From the NCBI GenBank assembly GCA_964020975.1, contig CAXHWN010002730.1, positions 1,102,801 to 1,166,800 of the forward strand: 64,000 nucleotides of DNA, read 5' to 3'. The stretch is from Hermodice carunculata. Taxonomy: Eukaryota > Annelida > Polychaeta > Eunicida > Amphinomidae. The notes beneath the pieces are model-generated. The model ran no database searches. It saw only the letters and a list, made by a program, of their open reading frames with translations, and had not been told where the DNA came from. This document shows, one piece after another, positions 52,667 through 63,779 of this stretch. Each line of letters opens with the position of its first letter. Position 1 is the stretch's first letter. Made by a program: the position numbers and the translations under genes.

Positions 52667-53884
52667 CAGGGGTCACATTAAGGATTTTTCAATATGGGTC
52701 CGTTGGACCCATCTTTTTTCTTTTTCAGGACAAAAAATGTCCATGAACTGAATCGATGGGTCCAGTCTGAAATTGTGCAAACTGGACTTCATTGAACATT
52801 AATTTACAATTGCATGATTTATATTTCTGTGCAATTTCTATTTCAATATACCTGAAAATTTTTATGCTGTAGGCAGTGTTAAGAGTCTGATCTTAAGTGC
52901 GGTCACCTTTTTCACCAAGCAACACGGTAGGCCTACAACTTAAAGCCGTGTAATACACGATTGAGTGTACACAGCCTGTCACGGGAATGCACCTAGGCAT
53001 GGTTTTCCGCTATGTTGAACGTATATTTTTTCTGGCCTTCGATCATAAATTTCATTCCTATCTTATTCCTTTATACAGATCTGTTCCATTCAAACATTTC
53101 AATAAAATCAAAACAACCAAATTTTGTTTAAAAAAAACACCAATAACTAAGTGACCCTTCGGAGACATTGATGAACAACAGTGTTAGGCCTAGCTTGGAG
53201 GAATTATGGACTTAATTCCTCCAAGGGCCTAGCTAATGCATATGTTCTCTTTGTCCATTTGTAACCGTGCGATGACTAATCTGCGTATTTTCCTTGCCGT
53301 CCGTAATGAATATTCACTCGTGCCTTTATCTGTGTCTAGATTGTTCGATTGAAGTGTTCTTGGTGAAAATATGATGTGAAAATTTAACATCTTGGTCCAA
53401 TAATCTTTGCGTAATACGGCTTGTACCTTCCCGACATTGCGGTATGAGACAAGCACATGGGCAACAACGAATTTGATTTGACAGTGAGCTGTACGTGAGC
53501 AAATCCATCCAATGAGGAACCTGGAAGTGCTCTCAGTGCATTTACAATGAGGTGAAATGACGTACATCCATTCCCATTCTTGGGAATTTTTGGAGGGATA
53601 TTCTGGGAATATTTTTTCTTAGTGAATAAGAGAGTTTGTTACATAGAAAGACGAACATCTGAGGATTCCATCAGTATAATACATAATCATGATATGGATA
53701 ATGGTTGATGCAAAACACCGTGACCACTTGGGGTAATTTTTGCAGTTGTATCATTCAAAATGCATCGCATTTTTTGTGCGTTCATCCACAGAGACGCAAA
53801 ATGACAATGTTTCATTAATTTCCAGGCGTCATTTCTTTATTGTTTGCGTCTATGAGGCAGGACGCAAGCTTAATGTGACCCCTG
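52667..53884. mobile_element. 1.2-kb DNA transposon with 16-bp TIRs (hAT-like ends)
   Basis: The left end CAGGGGTCACATTAAG and the reverse complement of the right end (53869-53884) are identical over 16 bases. CAGGGG starts are common in hAT elements, but the eight bases outside each end (GTTACTCT and GCTCTTAT) agree only partly, so a target duplication is not proven. No transposase domain seen; the largest ORF (53229-53567, -) has no motif. Inside are small palindromes (GGGTCCGTTGGACCC near 52698, and an 11-bp stem at 53195-53224). Confidence 0.75.
53195..53224. repeat. Hairpin, 11-bp perfect stem
   Basis: TTGGAGGAATT and its complement separated by eight bases, with further pairing outside (GGCCTAGC/GGCCTAGC arms not counted). 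Lies in the hAT-like element. Confidence 0.85.
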
Positions 53885-53951
53885 GCTCTTATTAATCACT
53901 CTGATACTCTTGTGTTGTCATCATATGGTTAAATATGTGACATGTGTTTAT

Positions 53952-53954
<3 letters not shown>

Positions 53955-54049
<95 letters not shown>

Positions 54050-54072
54050 ATTATTATTTTTATTATTATTAT
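53955..54072. repeat. (CA)n-(TA)n-(TTA)n compound microsatellite
   Basis: CA units, then about 80 bp of TA, then interrupted TTA triplets. Confidence 0.95.
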
Positions 54073-54516
54073 TAATTATATTATTAATTTCGTACTCGTA
54101 GTACACGTTAAATTTCAATGCATTTCTCACATTGAAGTGGGAAATTAACATTAATTTAGTTGAGTAGTAAAAAGTCACAGTGTAAGAATTATAATATAAT
54201 CAACGAAAAAAAAATAGCAGAGCCGCTGAGCATCAGCTTAAGGATGTGCGTCAGTTTAGATGCCTTAAAACTGACTTTTTGGCAGTTATCATACATCGTG
54301 TATAAGTAATATCAAAGATTCATATACAGGAATAAATTTTCAGCTAATTATATCCATTTACTGTATTTTACGCCAAAATGTTGGTCAGCATCTGTTTGTT
54401 TTGAAATGGCTTTGGGGTACGACTTGGCTCTGCCGCTAAGCTCCTCCCATGGAAGGGCCGATAATTTTCATTTTCATACTTGTAGCCTTGTGCGCATGCC
54501 CAGATTTAACTACGGC
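54073..54516. other. Upstream flank of candidate gene; nothing defined
   Basis: AT-rich until about 54400, then less so towards the ATGGCGG start. No TATA box at a convincing position. Confidence 0.35.
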
Positions 54517-54698
54517 ATGGCGGCAAATGGGAACAACTCCATGCGGGTGCGGAAACCAGAACTTTCAAAGTTACCGTGCCAGAAGGACGTTACTTGAGAA
54601 CTAAAAGTAAAAAAATCCAGGAAGACTGTGAAGGAAATGCGAGCGGAAGCAATAGATGTTGCAAGACGAGCGGTCATTGACCTCATCAATGAGTGCAG
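54517..54698 (+). CDS. Candidate first exon, unrecognised gene
   Basis: ATGGCGGCAAATGGG opens a frame of 26 codons to a TGA at 54595-54597. The same frame then continues open as KKSRKTVKEMRAEAIDVARR and AVIDLINEC to a strong donor, TGCAG|GTAAGT at 54698/54699. Either the true start is the ATG at 54637, or the TGA marks a pseudogene or sequence error. The exon ends in phase 2, which the next exon's acceptor fits. The second half is charged and helical. Family not recognised; a basic segment follows in exon 2, so a nuclear protein is possible. Confidence 0.4.
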
Positions 54699-55079
54699 GT
54701 AAGTGTTGTCTCTGTCACACAGTTCATATACGTAGTCCGTAGCTATAGCTAATTAGTACTGACAGATGCAGAGTCGATATGATGTGTTCATCAACTAAGA
54801 ATTTGTCTTGCCAACATTTAAAAATACGATGATGATGGTGCAAGAGAACACGTGTGTGCAAGGAATTTATTGCAGTATCAATATTTTCTTGTCGTGGGCT
54901 CCCTATCATTGCGATTTCCAGTCAAACATCACACCCAACAACCACAGGTGATAATACGTGTGTATGGCGGATTTTCATTTTCTGTTTTGTTTTGATAACT
55001 CAGTCTCACCTGGCGGTTATAAAATGGGCCAAGGTACACGTAACATAGTTCTGTTTCCCTATTATTCGTCTATTTCCAG

Positions 55080-55179
55080 TCTTCCTACCCAGTCCAAAGC
55101 ACTAAAAAGAAGAAGAAAAAAGAGAGAAATAAATATTTCAATTCGTTCTGATAATGGTATGCTTTCATTTCGGTTTCTG
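55080..55179 (+). CDS. Candidate second exon, unrecognised gene
   Basis: Acceptor CTATTTCCAG before 55080 completes the codon split at 54698. The peptide LPTQSKALKRRRKKREINIS carries a strong basic cluster (RRRKKR) like a nuclear localisation signal. A donor at 55179 (TTCTG|GTACGA) would end the exon in phase 0. Another donor at 55156 (AATG|GTATGC) is possible, and without splicing the frame runs to a stop at 55308. The junction with exon 1 is the best evidence; the 3' boundary is uncertain. Confidence 0.4.
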
Positions 55180-55659
55180 GTACGAGGCCCAAGCATTTGC
55201 AGACTCAGAAATGACAGTGGCTACCATGCAAAGCAAGGGAACGCCAGCCAGCGAAGAATCCACTTCTTGCAATACAGCTGTTGGGCGAGTGTATGCCAAA
55301 TAGTATAACTATTTAGTATTTATTTTGCAAATCACTGACTGATTTAGGGTGTGTATTGTTTTAGTAAAGCTGCCTTGCCTAGTATAACACATTGACAATA
55401 CACATGAAGAATGAATGAGATTGAGAATACTTGGCCAGGCTCTGGATGGTTTCATTCTCATTTTTCTGTTGATCACATAATCTATTCAGTTATAATACAG
55501 GAATTGTATATTATATTAGAATATAAAAATGTTATATTTGAGAGTTTTGAAAATGATACTGACAATGGAAAATATAGACAATGAAACTGTTTCCTTTCTT
55601 GCAAAATGTTGCATTGATAATAAGTTGACAATAATTGGTAGTAACTACACTTTAATTAG

Positions 55660-55857
55660 AAGTTCTTTAGGTTTAATATCCGGAAAGGTTCAATATCACA
55701 TTGCAAAACACATTTGGCAGAACGAAAGAAAAGTACATTTGATGAAAAGATACACATGGTAATAGAGATTTTGGATATACTTGAAGACAAAGATAGTTTA
55801 ATTGGATTTGCAAGAGAGGAACTGGGTGATATCCTTGCAAGTTTTTGTGTAGAATAA
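55660..55857 (+). CDS. Candidate third exon with C-terminus, unrecognised gene
   Basis: After TTTAATTAG a 65-codon frame begins in phase 0 and reads HCKTHLAERKKSTFDEKIHM, then VIEILDILEDKDSLIGFARE and ELGDILASFCVE before TAA at 55855-55857. Composition is soluble and acidic-helical. An AATAAA lies at 55986. A competing open frame (55529-55762) overlaps the first part and looks less ordinary. The choice of frame and acceptor is inference. Confidence 0.35.
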   Translation, partial: KFFRFNIRKGSISHCKTHLAERKKSTFDEKIHMVIEILDILEDKDSLIGFAREELGDILASFCVE

Positions 55858-55985
55858 TATCGTTTATAAGTTGTTAATATTCACATGTCATCTGTAAGTA
55901 CTGTGTATCATCGTTGAGTTCTTTGTTTCTTTTTTCATCTTACTTTCTTACAAAATGGTGTACCTGTATTGTGTTCGTGAGGTAT

Positions 55986-55991
55986 AATAAA
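55986..55991 (+). promoter_or_regulatory. Poly(A) signal candidate
   Basis: AATAAA about 130 bases after the TAA of the third candidate exon. Confidence 0.3.
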
Positions 55992-56185
55992 TATATATAT
56001 CTTGGAGAAAAAAGGTCAAGACAGAGGTGCTGAACGAATTATGAGACGGGTCATACCAAGTTTACATGTACTGTAAGATAATACATACACTGTAGGATTC
56101 TTTCTATTGTAATATATATCTGCCTAGTACATGATTTAGTACTTTACACTTTTTATATTTTCTGATTTGTATTTTTCTTTTTCAG

Positions 56186-56269
56186 ATTAAAGAAATAGGA
56201 CCAGAGGGGTGCCATTATACTTTCCCACCTGCCGTGCTAAGACACCTCAGGGCATTGCTGCCCCTTTAG
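56186..56269 (+). CDS. Candidate alternative terminal exon
   Basis: A good acceptor (TATTTTTCTTTTTCAG before 56186) opens a 27-codon frame, IKEIGPEGCHYTFPPAVLRH then LRALLPL and TAG. A 3'-UTR-like stretch and AATAAA at 56448 follow. The phase (0) also fits the donor at 55179, so it could be an alternative last exon of the same gene. It is short, so chance is possible. Confidence 0.35.
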   Translation: MKEIGPEGCHYTFPPAVLRHLRALLPL

Positions 56270-56447
56270 GTTTGGGGAGAGCTTTTTGACACTGCCTATG
56301 TTGTGGGACTGACAGACTTTTGCAGTGCTATGTGTATTGCCAAGTCAAACTAGCAAGTGACTGGACTCATTCTGTTATCCCAAGTCTGATGAGGATGTGA
56401 TACTTAATGTTTTCCTTTTTGTGCCCAGTCCGTATATTTACTTTGTA

Positions 56448-56453
56448 AATAAA
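56448..56453 (+). promoter_or_regulatory. Poly(A) signal candidate
   Basis: AATAAA about 180 bases after the TAG of the 56186-56269 exon; followed by a C run and A run at about 56485-56520. Confidence 0.35.
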
Positions 56454-56884
56454 ATTTTTGTCCTAGATTATTGTTGTCTGTGCCTTCTTACATCCCCCCC
56501 CCCCCCCGCCAAAAAAAAAGAAAAGGATGTTGACATTTTCTTGCACGATGTTGAATGGAACATGTTTTCAACATTTGTGAAGTTCAGTGTTCTTGGCTTG
56601 TGAGCTTATTAATACTGTAAACTATTTTTTTAAAACATGTTTGCATAATAAGCCATAAAAAGACCATCAGCGAAAAATTTTCAATGATATGGCTACACAG
56701 ACAAACAAACTCTACCAATGTAGAGTACACAAAATATGTGCATACACTTTCATTTGTGCTGTGGAAATGCCAACATACCTTTTGTTCCCTGCAGGTATTC
56801 AATACACATTAGCAATGGCATTTTTTTTGTTGGGGGGGGGGATTTGCAACAACCCCCCCCATAAAAAAATCATGAAAGATTAAT

Positions 56885-57057
56885 AAAATCATTGAAGCAT
56901 GACCATAAGAAAAAATGTGGTAGACACCCACCCAAGGTACATTGATACCAAGTTTGAGGTATGACCGTCTCGGAGAAGTCGAAAATGTAAATTAGCATAA
57001 TAATGCCCATTCAGCTACATAGTTTTCAATAGGAAAGGTGCATTTACTGAGAAGTAC

Positions 57058-57090
<33 letters not shown>

Positions 57091-57310
57091 CGTCAGAAAT
57101 CGGGAATCCTAAATTCATAGGTAATTTTTAAATCACCGGAGTGTGGCCATTTGAACAAATATGGTACAGTCCTACCCAAGGTACATTGCCACCAAGTTCG
57201 AAGTGAATCAGGCTGAGAGTTTTGGAGAACTCGAAAATGTAATTGTGAGTGGACGGTTGACTCAGCATCCTAAAAGCCGGACTGGCAAGTCAGGTGAGCT
57301 TAAGCACTTT
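56885..57310 (+). repeat. Dispersed repeat family R3, copy 2
   Basis: Two units with 'AAGGTACATTG.(T/C)ACCAAGTT', 'GAGGT or GAAGTGAATC' and 'GGAGAA(G/C)TCGAAAATGTAA', matching 27.9 and 28.38 kb. An A run of about 27 (57064-57090) lies between the units. Confidence 0.75.
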
Positions 57311-58582
57311 CCAAGGGCATCTTATACCTAACAGATATATTTTGAAGGTCAGCCTGACCATTTCTCTGCTGTCAAATCCATTCCCTTATCCAGTAAGCAT
57401 CAATTAGCACAGCAGGGTTCTTTCAAAAGGGTCAAACCATTTCTTTTGATGTGACCATGTCCGTGTTCAAAGGAACGCCAGTTTGATGCTACGGTACTGG
57501 TTAAAATTTTAAATACATCTAAACTGCGACAAGTCTTATCTTGCTAAAACGGCCAGTCTGTGGACAAGAACAAATTTTCAATAACACTGGTTACATAGCT
57601 GCCAATCATTCACATTTTTCATATTGGCACAAAATTGTGTGAAATTTAATAATCTGTATAAAATCCGTTTCTATTCTTTTAATTTTCTTATTATAATTCA
57701 CCAACAATATTATGATTTCATATGCTTTAATGTTGGTTGGTATCTGTCTGATTTGGAAAATTATGCCATATTTCAATGGGATCTTTGACCTTCATTTCTG
57801 CACATCCTGTATTGTCTGTGTTCTTATTAAATATTGAAATAAATTTGATAAATGAAATTAATTGCGAGAGGATTCAATCTCACTCATGATTCATGTCCAA
57901 ATAACTTGGGCAAATGAAAGAAACATTAGAATTTGGCTAATGTCACTAGCGGTCCACGACATTTCCAAATTGTAAGAACTTGTCTGAATTTGTTGATATT
58001 GGCTTCACAGGTTGCACATATAAAGCTCAAAGGTTCCATGATCAGTTTCTGTTCTGCAATGCTCACAGCCACGTAGACAGGTTTTTGGTCTGTACTGAAT
58101 TTATTCAAAACTGTTTCAGCTGGCACATCTTATCACGTGCACATAAATCGAACAAAATAGTGTGTCCAACCAATGTCCTTTGATAGAGAGGAATTTGTAT
58201 AAAAAAGAACAAACTTTTCTCATGGGTCACATGTCCAGAAGCTGGGTGTAAATATTGATGTTCATGTTTGGGAGGACATCTAGAACAGCCCTCAGTCAAA
58301 GTTTATTTTTCATGCTTTCACCCATGTGGCTATGGATTTGTTATTGGGGAAACATATAACTCAATGTACAAGTATATGTAAACATTTCTATATAATCTTC
58401 ATTAAAAATTGCCACCCATTTCAAAGATCTATGAGTCACATATGGTGTATATTTTAAGTGCAGTCCTACCCACCCACCCCACCCGACCCCCCTTCATTTA
58501 CCTTTTGAAATTTTAGCCAGCCTAACCATTGTCATGGTCAGAAGTCCAGTAAAAAACTGAACATAAGTGTCCAGTGTTCATT
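57311..58582. other. No gene recognised
   Basis: Probably includes the 3' flank of the Mutator-like element on the - strand. Short ORFs have no motif. Ends with 'CCCACCCACCCCACCCGACC' low-complexity sequence near 58470-58490. Confidence 0.35.
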
Positions 58583-60130
58583 TCACTGGGTAAATATTGC
58601 ATCGCCATTCAAATGGGACAAACACTGGTTCCATTTTACTTTTTTGTGTCCCTTCATTGACTTCTTGCATGTTCCACATGCTGGAGTTGTCCGTTTTGTT
58701 TCTTTCACAAGGGGTACTTCAAGAAACTTTCTGCTGCAATAGTGTTCACCCTCCTTATGTTTGAAGGCAACCAACTGTCCTAACCTACTAGCACGTGACT
58801 TTCTGTCAGTTCTTGCACTGTAGTTGCCATTTCTTATTCTTTTGCTGTCTGTTGCCTTCAGAGCCTTAGTGAACCTCGTGTGTGGCAGACCCAATCCTTC
58901 ATGTAATCTGTGCGTGGTCTTGTACCTACCAACATTGAACACCACCACTCCCAAGTGTATACCAAGTTGGAATTCATGGGGAGAATTTGACTGTTCTTTT
59001 GGCACACCCCCCCAAATACAATGGTGCAAACTTTCATTACCATTTTGTGTCAAGCCTTTGGTGAAGGATTGCAATAGTTTCACATCAGTCAGGTCATTGA
59101 ATATTGGAGTCAGTACTTCCACAATTGCATGACTGAGGGGGTTCACTATTAGCTCATAGGTACAGGTGCCTGCAACTAAATCTTCTTGCCACTTGCACCA
59201 GCTACCTTCCCCAATGGGGCAATAGGAATGATCTGCGGGATCGCTGTAGTGTTTGAGTATAGCCCAAGTTACTCTCGACATAGCTTTTGCATCCCCCAAA
59301 TTGTCTGTCATGGCCCTGCCATAAAATGCTTGCATTGAATCAATTCTCTTGATTGTCAATGTCCCAGGCCCAGAGAGATACTTGCCATCTCACAATTTCA
59401 CTTTTCTCTTTTGTTGAACCAGAGCTCTAAGCCGAGCCCCAATGCGCTTTTGAACATGTCCTTTACAGTGTTCTTTTATAACACTATATTCAGATCCATA
59501 TGGCTCATCTTGGGTGATGCAAGGAATGACTTGGCGTCGCTGTCCCCCACAAATGGGTCGTAACACAAGTTGTGCATGTCTATGGATCTAGCATAGAGCT
59601 CAGCTGTACCCTCAGTCTCCATAGACTGGGAACTACCCTCATGGTTTTTCATGCAGTCATCTGCATGGCTGTTGTACCAGTCTAGATACTCGATGGAGTT
59701 TTTCTCTAAATGTTCCTTTGCCTTGCATTGTTTGCACGTACTACACAAATAAAGTCTGTCTATAACTTGCTGGGTGTCAACAGAGATAGCAGCCACAACA
59801 GCATGTTTTGAGTCAGGCCGCCAGCTCTTCCATTAACCTTCTATGGATGTGGCAACCGCTATTTCATTGTCTTCCAGTTCTGCACTGGGTGTGTCTGGAG
59901 GTACACCCTCAACATTGCCTGCCTGAACAGACAACAACTTTGCACGCAGGCCTGCAGCTTTCAGTTCCCTAAGAGTAGTTTCACATGCCTTTGCTCCTAT
60001 TTCTGTTGTATATGTCCGCCATACTGATGAAGACACTGGCTGGGGCATATTCATCTGTGCACTAAATATTGATGCTGCTTGTCTCCCTATACCAATGTTG
60101 CGCATGGCAAGTACCAATGCAACATTCACC
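58583..60130 (-). mobile_element. Mutator-like transposase gene, recently broken
   Basis: Reading down from 60130: VALVLAMRNIGIGRQAASIF; a Cys cluster (CSTCKQC); NHEGSSQSMETEGTAELYAR; CYDPFVGDSDAKSF; GHVQKRIGARLRAL; SMQAFYGRAMTDNLGDAKAM; GSWCKWQ; TQNGNESLHHCIWGGVPKEQ; HLGVVVFNVGRYKT; and a Cys tail, ACGTCKKSMKGH. This order matches the Mutator-like transposase domain (Pfam PF20700 type) common in invertebrates. The likely acidic catalytic residues are in GDSD and NES. Three breaks are seen: TAA at 59833, a frameshift near 59490-59510 and a TGA near 59394. Otherwise it reads cleanly, so it is young. A splice acceptor (TTTGATTACAG|GTGAAT) sits just upstream, pointing to a 5' exon that I did not find. 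Element ends not identified. Confidence 0.8.
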
Positions 60131-61079
60131 TGTAATCAAAATATTGATGTCTAAGTTTCATACAAATGAATAAACAGTGCAATACACAGTCAGGTGTGCA
60201 GGTGGGTGTTGCACTCCCAATCTCGCCAAACCACACACTGACTTGAACAATTTATAATGTAAAAAGGCAGGTTTGAACACCCAGATCTCCAAATCATGTC
60301 TAAAATTATTGACTTCTGTGCAGTCTTCTTACACGTCATTCATTTTTTTTTATTATTTGACCAGAAAGTGTCACAAACCTGTATACATGTATATGCAAGA
60401 TAGATTGTTGGTTCTACCTACAATAGTTTTGAAGATGTGGAGTTTTGAAAATTTTAATTACCCCTAATTTGCATAACTTTGAACACCATGACAATATGCA
60501 TAATATAATCGGAAATTTAGTAAACTTGCCAAGTTGCTGGTATTTTTTTTATCAGTATTAAGTTCTGGACAAAATTCGGCTGCCAAGAATTCTTGGAAAA
60601 ACAAAATGTCATGATTTTTTTCCCTCAATTCAGGCATTTTGCCAAAAAGGCTTTTCTTTGACCCCCCCCCCCCAATCTTCTAAATTTTGTTAAACACAAA
60701 AAGTTGTTAGGTGAAATCAAGTCACTCATATTTCAAAAAATAAATGCAGTAAATGCCAAAAGTTTTTTATCAGTGTCAGTGCATACTGGGACATTCTGAT
60801 AGGTATCTGCAGTAGTTCTGTACTTGTCCTTGTACAGGCCAACACATACCAATTCACACCAAATGAATATATATTTCATCACTCTGGTAGCCTTTTGTAT
60901 CAGCAAATGGCCTGTGGTGAGTGCTTGGGACACAAACATGTTGTCTGTGTACCAAGACCTGTTATCAGTGTGTATTAGAAAAAAAAACATACATCATGTA
61001 TGCTATTTCATGTACTAGAGTAAGCAGGCATAGTTGATATGTGAATGAGATGATTGTAAATGTTACTTTAGAGACATCA
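60131..61079. other. No gene recognised
   Basis: Would contain the intron and first exon of the Mutator-like gene on the - strand, but none is identifiable. C run near 60662-60673. Confidence 0.35.
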
Positions 61080-61810
61080 AAATGTGCCATACACGTGCCA
61101 ATACAACAAATGTATTATAGGCCTAGTAAATAAGTTCATAAAATTGTAATCTATTTTGTTATAACATCCTTGGTACATGGGACCTCTGCTCATGAAGTAT
61201 CCCTCCCCCCCCCCCATTTTATCTTGGGGATTAGGCCTAGTAAACAAGCAGCTTCAGAAAATGTTTAATAATATAGAATAACTTCTATGAATATGAAAGC
61301 ATATAGCTACCACTAAATATGCTTAAAACGGGAGACAATTCCAGGATGCAACTTTTCATGAATTTTCCTCAACAACAATGGAATCTCCATTTTCGCTTGG
61401 ACCAATGCACAAGACTCAATCTCATGATACAGGGGATTCATTTTTATGCCATACATGTGCCAATACACCAGTTGTAGGTATGGTAAACAATTTCATAAAA
61501 TTTTAATGTCTTATTTTGTCCTAACAGGTCCCATGGTACATGAGATCTCTGCTCATGGAGTGTCCTCCCCCCCCCCCCCCAACACACACACATTTTTTTT
61601 CTTGGGGATGGAGAAGTTTCATAAAATGTTCAAGGATAAAAAATAAATTTTATGAAAGCATAGAGCTACTACTAAATAGGCAGAAAAATGGAGGCGATTC
61701 AATTTCAATGATGCAACTTTTCATAATTTTTCATAAACAACAAAGGAACTTGTGTTTTGGCCTGGACCACTGCCAGATCAAATCTCATGCGACAGTGGAC
61801 TCATATTTTT
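61080..61810. repeat. Tandem duplication, two units of about 365 bp
   Basis: Units at about 61080-61445 and 61446-61810 share 'ATGCCATACA.GTGCCAATAC', 'GGTACATG.GA.CTCTGCTCATG', a C homopolymer followed by 'CTTGGGGAT', 'ATGAAAGCATA.AGCTACCACT'-like text and 'GATGCAACTTTTCAT'. The C run is present in both copies (61205 and 61569). Confidence 0.9.
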
Positions 61811-63779
61811 TCGAGTTCTGTTACTTCTTGCAAGATACTTTATCTGAACGGGATGCTCGTAATTTTCGCCACAGGGAAGACAGTATGTTGGGGTGGGGGT
61901 AAATTGTCAGCTTGTACTGTACTTTACACTTTCAATGAATGAAGGTCAGGGAGGAGTGTCAGCCGTTACGCTGGTCAGTGCTTATATCATCTCATTTATC
62001 TGCTGTCGATCACTGTACTATGGATCTATTTATGCATTTCGTCAACTTTATACACTTGTTGTTTTACATGTTTATGTTTCCCCTTCCTATATACTAATTG
62101 CTGTGAATGGGTCACCTCAAGATTGGTGCTGCATACCACTTGAGTGTTATACCATTCCCTGGGCTGCCTCACTGCTGGCGTGCGTCGCCATGCCAATAAA
62201 TACTTGTTCTCGCCTCCCCATGCTTACTACTGATTTCCCACTCACCCAGTCTCAGCTTCAGGTTCACCCTGCCCCACGGGTAGGTGTTTGCCTGGTCACT
62301 GCCTATTTACCTTAATTGTACAGCTAACCTCTTCCCGTTGCACTGCTACGGTTGCAATTCTGTATTTTAACAAGCCGAGTGCAATTCTTTGTCACCTATG
62401 GTCCGTGTCCAACAGGTGCGACTCTCTGTTTTCTGGGATGTCTGTGTCAGCCTCAGCTCACTATTACTCACTCATATCTGCAACTACTTACTCAACCCAG
62501 CTCCCTGGGAGACTCCATGAGCTTTTACCTCATACACTTCCGTCACTGATGCAGCAGCGAAAAGGCCATGACGAGTCTTCTTCACCATGCTGCAATTTTA
62601 TGATGCGTTCTTGAATGACCTCTTCGTACATTGCAAAGTGAAAAGCTAGCACGACTTTGCAGGAAGTTCTGTTATATTGACTTCCAGCGTTCAGTATTGG
62701 CTTGCAACCTCCTTAATAACGAGTTTCCCATTTTTGTGCCTTTTGATTTAAGACAATGTAATTATAACTGGGTATATTGCATACAGGATAGTAAATGTGG
62801 GTGTAGATTGGGGTCTGTATAGTGCGTGGACCTCTATGCTAAAGAGGGGTATTTCAAACTCTAAATGCATTGGACCTGGACTAGTTAAGATCCACCCTGA
62901 GGCAGAACTGAGTTTTAGAGTATAATTTGCCATGTGGTACCAGAGGAAGGAACTAGGTTATCTGATTCCCCGAAACCTAACAACAGTAAATATGTATTAA
63001 ACGAACAAATACAAGTGTGCACCATCTAGATATGTATCAGTATATTTAAGAATAACTGCTCTGCAAAAGTTGAATATTTTGCGACGATAAAAAATGTTGT
63101 TATTAAAGGTTATAAGAATCATAATATAATCTTGAATATGACCACAAGGTACTGCTGCCTATAATTGCACCTAAATGCACATATTTTACTGTTGTTCAGT
63201 AATTTGGTTTTAAATTAAGGGCTGTTGTTCATCTTATATATCATTGACGTTGGATATATAAAAATTTTCTCTTGTTATTACTCAATCATCCCTATAAATT
63301 ACACAGACAGTAAACTACTCTTTTCGTTCAATCCTAATAAAACTTACCTTCATGCAGATAGATATTTCATACTGACAGGTGGATCGTTTCTTTTTCTTTC
63401 TTTTAAAAAAATTTTTTGATTGCATGAAAAATGGTAAATCGATTGCTTCTAAATACCTAAAAATTAGGTAGGGAGTGGATCTATTGCACCACAAAAGTTT
63501 TACATGTGACCAGCTTTGATAAATCTCACAGAATTTACATGTAAATTGGTCTTTTATTTGGAAGCCAAAAACTGGAATGTACAACCTTAAGAATAAAATG
63601 TTGGTACAAAACTTATCACCAGTTTTTTGAAGTTACTCTCTCTTACAAGATTGCCCCAGCACTATCCTAGAAACCACAAATGCCAAGTTCAGTCAAATGG
63701 TCATGGTTCAGTGATTTTGCGGTTTTTTATGAATTATTTTGTTCATTTTGGGGGGAAATCTTACAAAAATATCCTTCTC
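61811..63779. other. No gene recognised
   Basis: 61.9-62.6 kb is less AT-rich and holds overlapping ORFs (61893-62315, 62288-62614) without any motif, matching antisense support or splice structure. The rest is AT-rich spacer. Confidence 0.35.

Noticed and set aside
61893-62614. Overlapping ORFs of 140 and 108 aa
   Set aside because: No motif, Cys/Ser/Leu-rich text typical of random translation.
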